Positions 7,070-15,255 of a stretch of DNA of 33,601 bases are shown here, piece after piece; the first letter of the stretch is position 1, and the number at the start of each line of letters is the position of its first letter. The stretch covers positions 1-33,601 of the forward strand of contig JAJPXR010000149.1 of NCBI GenBank assembly GCA_021205375.1, read 5' to 3'. A model generated the notes under the pieces. It saw nothing but the letters and a program-made list of their open reading frames with translations. It was not told the origin of the DNA and made no database searches. The position numbers were made by a program, and so were the translations under genes. This stretch comes from Clostridiales bacterium (GTDB lineage: Bacteria > Bacillota > Clostridia > Oscillospirales > Oscillospiraceae).

Positions 7070-7098
7070 ACCACAAAACGGACAAGAGGTGATTCCTT

Positions 7099-8121
7099 TT
7101 GAATCAAGTCAAACTATACTGCGGCGCGCTGCCCAACATCCCCTGGCAGGAGCCGCCCGCCGCTTCCAACGCTCCCCTGTGGCGCTGTACCGACAACCCC
7201 ATCATTGGGCGGAACCCCGCCCCCGGTCTGGCCCGCGTATTCAACAGCGCTGTGGCTCCCTACGGGGAGGGCTACATCGGGGTGTTCCGGGGGGAACAGA
7301 CCGACGGTGTCCCCTTCATCTACCTCGGTCGCAGCGCCGACGGTATCCGCTGGACCTTTGACGGGGAGAAGATCCCCTTCGTCAACGAAAAGGGCGAGCC
7401 GTTCCTGCCCCCTTACGCCTACGACCCCCGGCTGGTGAAGGTGGAGGACACCTACTATATCATTTGGTGCCAGGACTTTTACGGGGCCTCCATCGGCATG
7501 GCGAAAACCACCGACTTCCAGACCTTTCCCCGGCTTGAAAACCCGTTTATCCCCTTTAACCGCAACGCGGTGCTGTTCCCCCGGCGCATCGACGGATTGT
7601 ACACCCTGCTCTCCCGCCCCAGTGACTCCGGCCACACCCCCTTTGGGGACATCTTCCTGAGCCAGAGCCCCGACATGGAGTTTTGGGGCCGTCACCGCCA
7701 TGTTATGGGGAAACGAGGCGACCACTGGTGGGAAAATCTGAAGGTTGGCGGCGGAGCCGCCCCCATCGAGACCAGTGAAGGCTGGCTGCTGTTCTACCAC
7801 GGTGTCACCGGCACCTGTAACGGCTACGTCTACTCCATCGGCGGAGCCATCCTGGACCGGGACGAACCCAGCAAGGTCCTCTACCGCTGCAAGACCTTCC
7901 TGTTGACGCCGGAGGCGTGGTACGAGGAGCGGGGGTTTGTGCCCAACGTCTGCTTCCCCTGCGCCACCCTCCAGGACAGCGCAACGGGCCGCATCGCCCT
8001 CTACTATGGCTGCGCCGACAGCTATGTGGGCCTGGCTTTCACCACCGCCGACCGGGTGGTGGATTACATCAAAGCACACAGCGACCTCTCCCCAGAGGAC
8101 GGGGAGTTGGGTGTCCGCTGA
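7099..8121 (+). CDS. GH130 beta-1,4-mannooligosaccharide phosphorylase
   Basis: The protein has 340 residues of the five-bladed propeller family GH130, without a signal peptide, so it acts in the cytoplasm. ARVFNSAV and FPPRRIDG-like segments (LFPRRIDGLYTLLSRP) are typical. The conserved YDPRLVKVEDTYYI carries the probable catalytic Asp at residue 109. GDHWWENLKVGGGAAPIET and GWLLFYHGV complete the active-site signature. The length and motifs favour the mannooligosaccharide phosphorylase subgroup (GH130_2). That group removes a mannose from the non-reducing end of beta-1,4-mannooligosaccharides using phosphate and gives mannose-1-phosphate. The start is TTG at 7099 behind AAGAGGTGATT. Exact chain-length preference cannot be read from sequence. 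Confidence 0.88.
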   Translation: MNQVKLYCGALPNIPWQEPPAASNAPLWRCTDNPIIGRNPAPGLARVFNSAVAPYGEGYIGVFRGEQTDGVPFIYLGRSADGIRWTFDGEKIPFVNEKGEPFLPPYAYDPRLVKVEDTYYIIWCQDFYGASIGMAKTTDFQTFPRLENPFIPFNRNAVLFPRRIDGLYTLLSRPSDSGHTPFGDIFLSQSPDMEFWGRHRHVMGKRGDHWWENLKVGGGAAPIETSEGWLLFYHGVTGTCNGYVYSIGGAILDRDEPSKVLYRCKTFLLTPEAWYEERGFVPNVCFPCATLQDSATGRIALYYGCADSYVGLAFTTADRVVDYIKAHSDLSPEDGELGVR

Positions 8122-8135
8122 ACCGGGGGAACGAT

Positions 8136-9317
8136 ATGCCAAGTATTGCAAACGCAGCCCGAACCATGTTGGAGCAGACCATTATACCCTTTTGGAAGGC
8201 TCTGCGGGACGACGAATACGGCGGATACTACGGTCTGATGGACTACGACCTGTGCGTGAACCGACAGGCGGAGAAGGGTTGCATCCTGAACAGCCGTATC
8301 CTGTGGTTCTTCTCTGAGGCGGCGATCCTCACTGGCCGGGAGGATTTGTGCCGGGAGGCCGACCACGCCTATACTTTTCTGACAAGCCGCTGCTGGGATT
8401 GGACGAACGGCGGCATCTACTGGAGTGTGACCTATGACGGCAAGCCCCTGGACACCACCAAGCACACCTATAACCAGGCGTTTGCCATCTATGCCCTGTC
8501 CGCCTATTATCGCCTCACCGGGAACCCGGACGCCCTTTCCATGGCGTGGGAGCTGTTCCAACTGGTGGAACACCACTGCACCGACGCCGAGGGCTATCTG
8601 GAAGCCTTCACCGTAGACTGGCAGAGCGCCCCCAACGACAAACTCAGCGAGAACGGCGTACTGGCCGCCAAGACCATGAACACCCTGCTTCACGTCTTTG
8701 AGGGGTATGCCGGGTTGTATCAGGCCAGCGGCGCACCAGTGGTACGTCAGGCCATGGGACACATTCTGGTCCTCTACCGGGACAAAATTTATGACCCCAC
8801 GGCTCACCGCCTCCGGGTGTTCTTCGACGAACACTATCACTCCCTCATCGACCTGCACAGCTACGGCCACGATATTGAATGCAGTTGGCTCATCGACTGG
8901 GGGTGTGAGTTGATGGACGACCCGGCGCTGGCTGCGGAAATTCACACCATCGACCACGCTCTGGCGAACAAAATCTATCAGACCGCCTACCGAAACCACT
9001 CCCTGGCGACCGAGTGCGACCGGGGCGTGGTGGATACCACCCGCGTTTGGTGGGTACAGGCGGAGGCGGTGCTGGGGTTTGTGAACCAGTGGCAGAAGCA
9101 CCCGGAGGAAACGAAGTACCGGGACGCGGCGGCGGATATTTACCAGTACATTTGCCGCGTGATGGTGGACAAACGCCCCGGCAGCGAGTGGTTCTGGAGC
9201 GTGGACGAACATGGTACGCCCTACCAAAAGCCCATCGTAGAGCCGTGGAAATGCCCCTATCACAACGGGCGGATGTGTATCGAGCTGATCAGGAGGAACC
9301 CCAATGTCACAGTTTAA
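8136..9317 (+). CDS. AGE-family mannobiose/cellobiose 2-epimerase
   Basis: This is a cytoplasmic (alpha/alpha)6-barrel enzyme of 393 residues. The N-terminus (IIPFWKALRDDEYGGYYGLM) and segments TKHTYNQAFAIYALSAYY, LHSYGHDIECSWL, TRVWWVQAEAVLGF and PWKCPYHNGRMCIE are characteristic of cellobiose 2-epimerases and supply the catalytic His residues. These enzymes convert the reducing-end glucose of a beta-1,4-disaccharide to mannose and back. Between two GH130 genes the expected reaction is mannobiose to mannosylglucose, which feeds the next enzyme. I chose ATG 8136; the longer open frame from 7917 overlaps the GH130 gene in another frame and is an artefact. The end overlaps the next start by 14 bases, indicating coupling. 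Confidence 0.9.
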   Translation: MPSIANAARTMLEQTIIPFWKALRDDEYGGYYGLMDYDLCVNRQAEKGCILNSRILWFFSEAAILTGREDLCREADHAYTFLTSRCWDWTNGGIYWSVTYDGKPLDTTKHTYNQAFAIYALSAYYRLTGNPDALSMAWELFQLVEHHCTDAEGYLEAFTVDWQSAPNDKLSENGVLAAKTMNTLLHVFEGYAGLYQASGAPVVRQAMGHILVLYRDKIYDPTAHRLRVFFDEHYHSLIDLHSYGHDIECSWLIDWGCELMDDPALAAEIHTIDHALANKIYQTAYRNHSLATECDRGVVDTTRVWWVQAEAVLGFVNQWQKHPEETKYRDAAADIYQYICRVMVDKRPGSEWFWSVDEHGTPYQKPIVEPWKCPYHNGRMCIELIRRNPNVTV

Positions 9318-10560
9318 GTTACACCCCGAATACCTGCGCCAGAAGGAGCGTCAGGAGGCCCTGCTTGCCGCTCAAAACCACAAGACCGACTTCTACAACG
9401 GCATTTATGACCGCTGGGAGAACCCGGTGTTGACCAGAGACCACGTTCCCCTGGAGTGGCGGTATGACCTGAACCCCGTCACCAATCCCTATTTCATGGA
9501 GCGGCTGGGGGTCAACGCCGTGATGAACGCCGGGGCCATCTATCTGAACGGGAAATACTGCCTGGTGGTCCGGGTGGAGGGCAACGACCGCAAGAGCTTT
9601 TTTGCTGTGGCGGAGAGCGACAGCCCGGTGGAGGGCTTCCGCTTCCGGGAAAAACCGGTGATTCTGCCGTCAAGCGGCACTTCCGGGGCCTTGCCCCTCC
9701 GCCGTCAAGCGGCACTTCCGCTGCGCTCCCTGCCTGTGCCCGACACCTGCGCCCAGGAGACCAACGTCTATGATATGCGCCTGACCCGGCATGAGGACGG
9801 GTGGATCTACGGGGTGTTCTGTTCCGAGCGGAAGGCGGACAGCGTCAATGATCTGTCCGCCGCCGTTGCCTCCGCTGGCATCGTCCGTACCAAAGACTTG
9901 GACACTTGGGAGCGGCTGCCCAACCTGGTGACGCTGCGCAGCCCACAGCAGCGGAACGTGGCCTTGCTGCCGGAGTTTGTGGATGGGCAGTACGCCTTCT
10001 ATACCCGGCCTATGGACGACTTTATCGAAACCGGAAGCGGAGGAGGCATCGGCTTTGGCCTCTGCCCGGACATTACCCACCCGGTCATTGATGAGGAGAT
10101 CATCACCAGCCCCCGCCGCTACCACACCATCACCGAAGCCAAAAACGGCGAGGGGGCCACGCCCATCAAGACCGAGCGGGGCTGGCTCCACATCGCCCAC
10201 GGGGTGCGGAATACCGCCGCTGGGCTGCGGTACGTCCTCTATGTGTTCGTCACCGACCTGCGGGAACCGTGGAAGGTCATCGCCGAACCCTCCGGTTTCC
10301 TCCTGGCCCCCAGAGGCTGGGAACGGGTGGGGGATGTCAGCAACGTGGTGTTCTCCAACGGGGCCATTGCGGAAGCGGATGGCAGCCTCTGGATCTACTA
10401 CGCCGCCAGCGACACCCGGCTCCATGTGGCCTCCACCACCGTAGACAAGCTGCTGGACTTCGCTTTCCACACCCCCGCGGACCCCCTGCGCAGCGGGGAC
10501 TGCGTGGCCCAGCGGTGCCAGCTCATTGACAACAATCTGCAATATCTCGGCAAATTATAA
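9304..10560 (+). CDS. GH130 mannosylglucose phosphorylase with in-frame repeat insertion
   Basis: The 418-residue protein resembles GH130_1 4-O-beta-mannosyl-glucose phosphorylases, which are normally near 390 residues. Motifs include LEWRYDLNPVTNPYF, GVNAVMNAGAIYLNGKYCLV, ETNVYDMRLTRHEDGWIYG with the likely catalytic Asp at residue 157, and GWLHIAHGVRNTAAGLRY. It should split mannosylglucose, made by the upstream epimerase, into mannose-1-phosphate and glucose. About 24 extra residues (roughly 121-145, SSGTSGALPLRRQAALPL and neighbours) are encoded by the 71-bp repeat at 9666-9736, shortly before the catalytic Asp. Without them the Asp would lie near residue 133, where family members have it. 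The frame stays open, so an altered but possibly active enzyme is expected. The start follows AGGAGG. Confidence 0.88.
   Translation: MSQFKLHPEYLRQKERQEALLAAQNHKTDFYNGIYDRWENPVLTRDHVPLEWRYDLNPVTNPYFMERLGVNAVMNAGAIYLNGKYCLVVRVEGNDRKSFFAVAESDSPVEGFRFREKPVILPSSGTSGALPLRRQAALPLRSLPVPDTCAQETNVYDMRLTRHEDGWIYGVFCSERKADSVNDLSAAVASAGIVRTKDLDTWERLPNLVTLRSPQQRNVALLPEFVDGQYAFYTRPMDDFIETGSGGGIGFGLCPDITHPVIDEEIITSPRRYHTITEAKNGEGATPIKTERGWLHIAHGVRNTAAGLRYVLYVFVTDLREPWKVIAEPSGFLLAPRGWERVGDVSNVVFSNGAIAEADGSLWIYYAASDTRLHVASTTVDKLLDFAFHTPADPLRSGDCVAQRCQLIDNNLQYLGKL
9666..9736 (-). repeat. 71-bp structured repeat, copy A, inside GH130 gene
   Basis: Read on the minus strand, this segment matches 15268-15338 at 66 of 71 positions. 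It contains the exact 19-mer GGAAGTGCCGCTTGACGGC twice, as direct repeats 35 bases apart, around a small hairpin GGGGC-AAG-GCCCC. It interrupts the GH130 coding sequence without breaking the frame. The same sequence is read in the opposite orientation and another frame in the esterase gene, so protein conservation cannot explain the match. It therefore behaves as a mobile or spreading palindromic element that is tolerated in coding DNA. Confidence 0.88.
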
Positions 10561-10605
10561 CGAATAGGATTCAAACACACAGGGCAGCAGACAGGAGGAA
10601 CACGA

Positions 10606-11238
10606 ATGAAAACCAAAACGAGTCTAAATGACAACGCTTTTTTCCGGGCCATGGGCACCGTGGGAGATTTGGTGGTGCTGAACCTCCTGTGGCTGCTGTG
10701 CTGTCTGCCGGTGGTCACGGTGGGAGCTTCTACTGCCGCTCTGTTCCACGTCACCGGTAAAATGGCCGCCGGGGAAGCCACTGTAGTCTGGCGGGACTTC
10801 CTCGGATTTTGCCGGCGGGAGTGGAAAAGCACTACAAAGGTCTGGCTCCCTCTGCTGGCCTTTGGCCTGCTGGTGGCGGCAGATCTCTACATCGGCGGGC
10901 ACACTGCCAGCGCCCTGGGCGGACTGCTGACGGCGGGAGCGGTCATCTTCGGTCTGCTGTGGCTGTGCGCGACCACCTGGAGCTTTGCACTGCTGGGCCG
11001 GTTCCAGTACCGGCGGGGGCGGGAAGTCCTCCGGGACGCCCTGGCTCTGGCCGCCGCCAACCTGCCCACTACGTTGGTGGCTGTGGTGCTGGCGCTGCTG
11101 GTCCCCGCTCTGCTGCTGCTGGCGTTCTCAGTGTTCGTCTACCTGCTGCCCTTCTTCCTGTTGGCGGGAGGCAGCGCCGCCAGCCTGATTTTGGCGGTTT
11201 CCATGCGTCCGACCTTTGCGCACATGGAAAACAGATGA
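10606..11238 (+). CDS. DUF624 (YesL-like) membrane protein
   Basis: The protein has 210 residues with about four to five membrane segments and the family start pattern NDNAFFRAMGTVGDLVVLNLLWLLCCLPVV, with TVGASTAALF after it. DUF624 proteins are frequent in polysaccharide-use operons of Firmicutes next to CUT1 importers. Their molecular role is unknown; assistance to importer assembly or sensing has been suggested only from context. The ribosome site is AGGAGG. It sits between the GH130 phosphorylase and the alpha-galactosidase and is probably part of the same transcript. Confidence 0.85.
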   Translation: MKTKTSLNDNAFFRAMGTVGDLVVLNLLWLLCCLPVVTVGASTAALFHVTGKMAAGEATVVWRDFLGFCRREWKSTTKVWLPLLAFGLLVAADLYIGGHTASALGGLLTAGAVIFGLLWLCATTWSFALLGRFQYRRGREVLRDALALAAANLPTTLVAVVLALLVPALLLLAFSVFVYLLPFFLLAGGSAASLILAVSMRPTFAHMENR

Positions 11239-11293
11239 TGCAGAACCTGTAACTCCCATTGCCCATCCTTCATTGACAACGAGGAATACGCCT

Positions 11294-13558
11294 ATGATGA
11301 CCATTTCCAACGGATTACTCACCCTTCACACCGCCCACACCACTTACCAGATGACAGTGGACGCAGACGGCAGGCTTTGCCACAATTGGTACGGCTGCAA
11401 AACCGAAGAAAACCTGTGGGACAGCCGACCCACCCACGCCTTTGACCCCGGTTGCTGGCCCGACCAGCTCCCGCTGGAGTGCGCCGGGCCGGGCCTGGGG
11501 GACAACCGGCTCCCCTCTGTCCTCCCGGAGTACGCCGACGGGTCCAGAGCGGCAGATTTCCGCTTTGTTCGGGCGGAGGTGCGCCCCGGAAAGTACGCCC
11601 TGCCCGGTCTGCCTAATTTCCGTCTGGGGTCCCCGCCGAACCCGCAAGGCGGGTTTGGTGGGGAGAGGAGCCGCAGCGAAATGAACGAGACCTGCCGCTT
11701 GCGGCGGGGCGAGGGATATGGAGCTTGCGGCGACGACCGGCAAGGGGCAGGCGTGGAGACGCTGGCTGTCACCCTGCGGGACGCGGCAGGGTTGGAGGCA
11801 GAGCTGCTCTACAGCGTGTATGAGGACTGCGACCTCATCACCCGCGCCGTCTTTTACACCAACCGCAGTGAAGCGCCCATCAAGCTCCATCAGGCCGGTT
11901 CCCTGTGCCTGGATTTCGACCAGCAACAGTTGGACCTGATGACCTTCGATGGGGTTTGGGCCGGAGAACACCTGGCCCAGCGGCGGCCCATTTTCTCCGG
12001 TGTGCAGAGCGTGGGAAGTACGCGGGGCATCCCCGGCCACGCACACAACCCCGCCGCCATTTTGTGCAGACCGGACACCGGGGAGACCTGCGGCGACTGC
12101 TGGGGGTTCGCCCTGGTGTACAGCGGCAGCTTTCTCATTCAGGCGGAGCGGGGCGAGGCGGGTATCCGCCTGACGATGGGCGTCCACCCCCAGCACTTCT
12201 GTTGGACGCTGGAGCCGGGGGAGAGCTTCGCCGCGCCGGAGGTGGCGATGGCGTTTTCTGACCAGGGACTGGGAGAACTGAGCCGCCGGTTCCACAGTGC
12301 CATCCGTCGGCATCTGCTGCCGCCCCGGTGGAGCGACCCGGAGGCACCCCGGCCTGTCCTGCTCAATAGCTGGGAAGCCTGCTACTTCGACTTCAATGAA
12401 AACAAGCTGTTGGAATTGGCTCAGGCCGCGAAGGAGGCGGAAATCGACCTGTTTGTGCTGGATGACGGCTGGTTCCAAAACCGAAACAGTACAGAGGCCG
12501 GGCTTGGGGACTGGACGGCGGACCCCCGAAAACTGCCGGAGGGATTGCCGGGCCTCTGCAAAAAGCTGAACGCCCTGGGGCTGGATTTTGGCCTGTGGGT
12601 GGAGCCGGAGGCGGTCAGTCCCAACAGCGACCTCCATCGGGCGCACCCGGACTGGGTGCTGGAAATCCCTGGCCGGGAGACGCTGGAGATACGGCATCAG
12701 TACAATCTGGATTTGAGCCGTGAGGATGTCCGGGAGGGCATCTGGCAGCAGCTCAGAGCGCTGTTGGACAGTTGCCCCATCCGCTACTTGAAGTGGGACA
12801 TGAACCGGAGTTTGGCAAACGTGTACAGCGCGGCGCTGCCGCCGGAGCGCCAGGGGGAGGTCTATCACCGGTATGTGCTGGGGCTGTATGACCTCCAGCA
12901 GCGGCTGACCCGGACTTACCCTGACCTGCTGCTGGAGAACTGTGCCAGCGGCGGGGGTCGGTACGACTGCGGGATGCTCTACTACTCTCCCCAAATCTGG
13001 TGCAGCGACAATACCGACGCCCGCTCCCGGCTGGGCATCCAGCACGGCACTTCGTACCTCTACCCCGCCTGCACCATGGGAGCGCACTTTTCCACTGTCC
13101 CCAACCACAACACCGGGCGCACCGCCTCGGTGGAGGCGCGGATGGCGCTGGCCCTCAGCGGCACCTTTGGGTTTGAACTGGACCTGACCCGGTATGCCCA
13201 GGAGGAGCGTCAGGAACTGGCCGTTTACGTTCGCTGGTATCGCGCGCACGGAGCGCTGGTGCGGGGCGGCGACCTGTACCGGCTGATTGCCCCGGAGGAA
13301 GCGGACAGCGGCGGGGCCTGGATGTTTGTCAGCCCGGACCGGACCGAGGCGGCGGTGTTCGCCGTGGGGACCGCCTTGGGGGACGGCCTTCGGCCCCGGC
13401 TCCTCCTTCAGGGGCTGGAGGAACACGCCGTTTACGCAGACGAGGATGGCGCACAGTACACCGGTGGGCAACTGCTGCGGCAGGGCCTCCCTCTCCCCGG
13501 CGCGTGGGGAGAGGTACCGGGCTGCATCTGGTATTTGAAACAGATTGAGAGGGAATGA
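11294..13558 (+). CDS. GH36 alpha-galactosidase with probable in-frame hairpin insertion
   Basis: This cytoplasmic retaining alpha-galactosidase of 754 residues removes galactose side groups from imported galactomannan fragments. Conserved blocks are NSWEACYFDFNENKL, FVLDDGWF, LWVEPEAVSPNSDLHRAHPD, KWDMNRSLANV with nucleophile Asp 502, ENCASGGGRYD, and SDNTDARSR with acid/base Asp 572, 70 residues on as in the family. I chose ATG 11294 because GAGGA precedes it; an upstream ATG at 11216 lies inside the DUF624 gene. About 35 residues in the N-terminal beta domain (PPNPQGGFGGERSRSEMNE and following) look foreign and coincide with a long hairpin at 11631-11663. The protein is correspondingly longer than typical members of about 730. 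The stop overlaps an ATG of the mutase gene. Confidence 0.92.
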   Translation: MMTISNGLLTLHTAHTTYQMTVDADGRLCHNWYGCKTEENLWDSRPTHAFDPGCWPDQLPLECAGPGLGDNRLPSVLPEYADGSRAADFRFVRAEVRPGKYALPGLPNFRLGSPPNPQGGFGGERSRSEMNETCRLRRGEGYGACGDDRQGAGVETLAVTLRDAAGLEAELLYSVYEDCDLITRAVFYTNRSEAPIKLHQAGSLCLDFDQQQLDLMTFDGVWAGEHLAQRRPIFSGVQSVGSTRGIPGHAHNPAAILCRPDTGETCGDCWGFALVYSGSFLIQAERGEAGIRLTMGVHPQHFCWTLEPGESFAAPEVAMAFSDQGLGELSRRFHSAIRRHLLPPRWSDPEAPRPVLLNSWEACYFDFNENKLLELAQAAKEAEIDLFVLDDGWFQNRNSTEAGLGDWTADPRKLPEGLPGLCKKLNALGLDFGLWVEPEAVSPNSDLHRAHPDWVLEIPGRETLEIRHQYNLDLSREDVREGIWQQLRALLDSCPIRYLKWDMNRSLANVYSAALPPERQGEVYHRYVLGLYDLQQRLTRTYPDLLLENCASGGGRYDCGMLYYSPQIWCSDNTDARSRLGIQHGTSYLYPACTMGAHFSTVPNHNTGRTASVEARMALALSGTFGFELDLTRYAQEERQELAVYVRWYRAHGALVRGGDLYRLIAPEEADSGGAWMFVSPDRTEAAVFAVGTALGDGLRPRLLLQGLEEHAVYADEDGAQYTGGQLLRQGLPLPGAWGEVPGCIWYLKQIERE
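11631..11663 (+). repeat. Hairpin element inside the GH36 gene
   Basis: CCCCGCCGAACCCGC and GCGGGTTTGGTGGGG form a 15-bp stem with two G-T pairs and an AAG loop, the same loop as in the 71-bp repeat. A second GC hairpin (CCGC-TT-GCGG) lies at about 11694-11704, and the atypical stretch seems to run to about 11735. The encoded residues are rich in Gly, Arg, Pro and Ser and interrupt the alignment expected between the LPGLPNF and VETLAVTLRDAAG segments. No second copy is in this window, so repeat status is inferred. Confidence 0.5.
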
Positions 13559-13560
13559 CC

Positions 13561-15243
13561 ATGAGCAACGCAACAGAACAGTATCTGCGGTGGCGTTCGC
13601 AGACGGATTTAGACCCGGAACTGGCTTCGGAATTGGCGGAGATACAGAATGACGAGGCGGAAATCAGTGACCGCTTTTACCGGGAACTGGCCTTTGGCAC
13701 CGGCGGTCTGCGGGGGATCATCGGCGCAGGAACCAACAGGATGAATGTTTACACCGTCCGCAAGGCCACCCAGGGCTTGGCCGACTACCTGAACGGGACG
13801 AGCCTTCCCAAATCGGTGGCCATCGCCTACGACAGCCGCATCAAAAGCGACCGGTTCGCACGGGAGACCGCTCAGGTGTTGGCGGCCAACGGCATCACCG
13901 CCTACCTCTACCCCCGGCTGGAGCCAACCCCCGCTCTGAGCTGGGCCGTGCGGTATCTGGGCTGTGGGGCTGGAGTCTGCGTCACCGCCAGCCACAATCC
14001 CGCCCAGTACAACGGCTACAAGGTCTATGGGGCCGACGGCTGCCAGATCACATTGGAGACGGTGTCCAAAATCCAGGGCTGTATCGAACAGGTGGACTGC
14101 TTCCGGGATGTCAAAAGGTTGGACTTTGCCGCTGCGCTAGAGACGGGAACCATCCAATTCATCCCGGAGGACTGCCTGAACGCCTTTTTAGACGCAGTTC
14201 TGGCCCAACGGGTGGGGGACGGCGCGGGGATCTCCGATTTGAAGCTGGTCTACACGCCGCTCAATGGCAGCGGCCTGGAGTGCGTCACCCGGCTGCTGAA
14301 AAAGCTGGGCGTCACTCAGGTGACAATCGTGCCGGAGCAGGAGCAGCCGGACGGAACATTTCCCACCTGCCCCTATCCCAACCCGGAAATTCGGGAGGCC
14401 ATGGAAAAAGGGCTGGAGCTGTGCAACAAAATAAAGCCCGACCTGCTGCTGGGCACCGACCCGGACTGTGACCGCTGCGGCGTGGCCGTTCCCGATGGCA
14501 AGGGCGGTTACAAATTACTCACCGGCAACGAGTTGGGCGTTCTTCTGCTGGACTACGTCTGTCGCACCCGACGAGGGTTGGGAACCATGCCGAAAAATCC
14601 GGTGGCAGTGACCACCATCGTCTCTACTCCTATGGCAGACCCCGTGGCGGCGAAGTATGGCGTGGAGCTGCGGCGCACCCTCACCGGTTTTAAGTTCATC
14701 GGAGAGCAAATCGGTCTGCTGGAGAAAGAGGGCCACCCGGAACGGTATCTCTTTGGATTTGAGGAGAGCTACGGTTACCTCTCCGGCCCTCACGTCCGGG
14801 ACAAAGACGCGGTGAACGCCGCTCTGCTGGTCTGCGAGGCCGCCGGATGGTACGCCGGACAGGGGAAAACCCTGCTGGATGGCCTGAACGACCTGTATGC
14901 TGAATTTGGATGCTATCGCAGCGCGCTCCACAGCTTCGCCTTTCCGGGGGCCGACGGCATGGCACATATGGGCCAGCTGATGCGGCGCCTGCGGGAAAAT
15001 CCCCCGATTGCCTTCGCCGGAGTATCCGTGGAACGGGTGGTAGACTATCATGCAGGCGGAACCGGACTGCCCAAAGCGGACGTGCTGGAGTTCCGGCTGG
15101 CGGGCGGAGCCAAGGTCACGGTGCGGCCCTCCGGCACGGAGCCGAAGCTGAAAATGTACCTGTCCGCCGTGGCGGATACAGAGGAACAGGCAGTCGAACT
15201 GCTTGAGCGGCTGGCAGCGGCTGCCGCCGATCAGATGCAATAA
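13561..15243 (+). CDS. Phosphoglucomutase/phosphomannomutase
   Basis: This is an alpha-D-phosphohexomutase of 560 residues. The phosphorylated serine is Ser 144 in CVTASHNPAQYNGYK. The magnesium loop is DPDCDRCGV with Asp 300, 302 and 304. The sugar-binding loop is FEESYGYLSG and the phosphate-binding loop RPSGTEPKLKMYL. The length and N-terminal FGTGGLRG match the PgcA type. In this operon it should turn mannose-1-phosphate released by the two GH130 enzymes into mannose-6-phosphate, though glucose phosphates are likely substrates too. Two starts compete. ATG 13555 overlaps the GH36 stop, while ATG 13561 is better spaced from GAGAGGG and is chosen. Either way it is coupled to the upstream gene. 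Confidence 0.92.
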   Translation: MSNATEQYLRWRSQTDLDPELASELAEIQNDEAEISDRFYRELAFGTGGLRGIIGAGTNRMNVYTVRKATQGLADYLNGTSLPKSVAIAYDSRIKSDRFARETAQVLAANGITAYLYPRLEPTPALSWAVRYLGCGAGVCVTASHNPAQYNGYKVYGADGCQITLETVSKIQGCIEQVDCFRDVKRLDFAAALETGTIQFIPEDCLNAFLDAVLAQRVGDGAGISDLKLVYTPLNGSGLECVTRLLKKLGVTQVTIVPEQEQPDGTFPTCPYPNPEIREAMEKGLELCNKIKPDLLLGTDPDCDRCGVAVPDGKGGYKLLTGNELGVLLLDYVCRTRRGLGTMPKNPVAVTTIVSTPMADPVAAKYGVELRRTLTGFKFIGEQIGLLEKEGHPERYLFGFEESYGYLSGPHVRDKDAVNAALLVCEAAGWYAGQGKTLLDGLNDLYAEFGCYRSALHSFAFPGADGMAHMGQLMRRLRENPPIAFAGVSVERVVDYHAGGTGLPKADVLEFRLAGGAKVTVRPSGTEPKLKMYLSAVADTEEQAVELLERLAAAAADQMQ

Positions 15244-15255
15244 GGAGATGGAAGT

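Noticed and set aside
7917..8135. Longer N-terminus for the 2-epimerase
   Set aside because: It overlaps the 3' end of the GH130 gene in another frame, and the family N-terminus begins right at ATG 8136.
11315..13573. Open frame of 752 codons on the minus strand opposite the GH36 gene
   Set aside because: It is the antisense shadow of a GC-rich gene; no domain is recognisable, composition is unnatural, and the plus strand holds a clear alpha-galactosidase.
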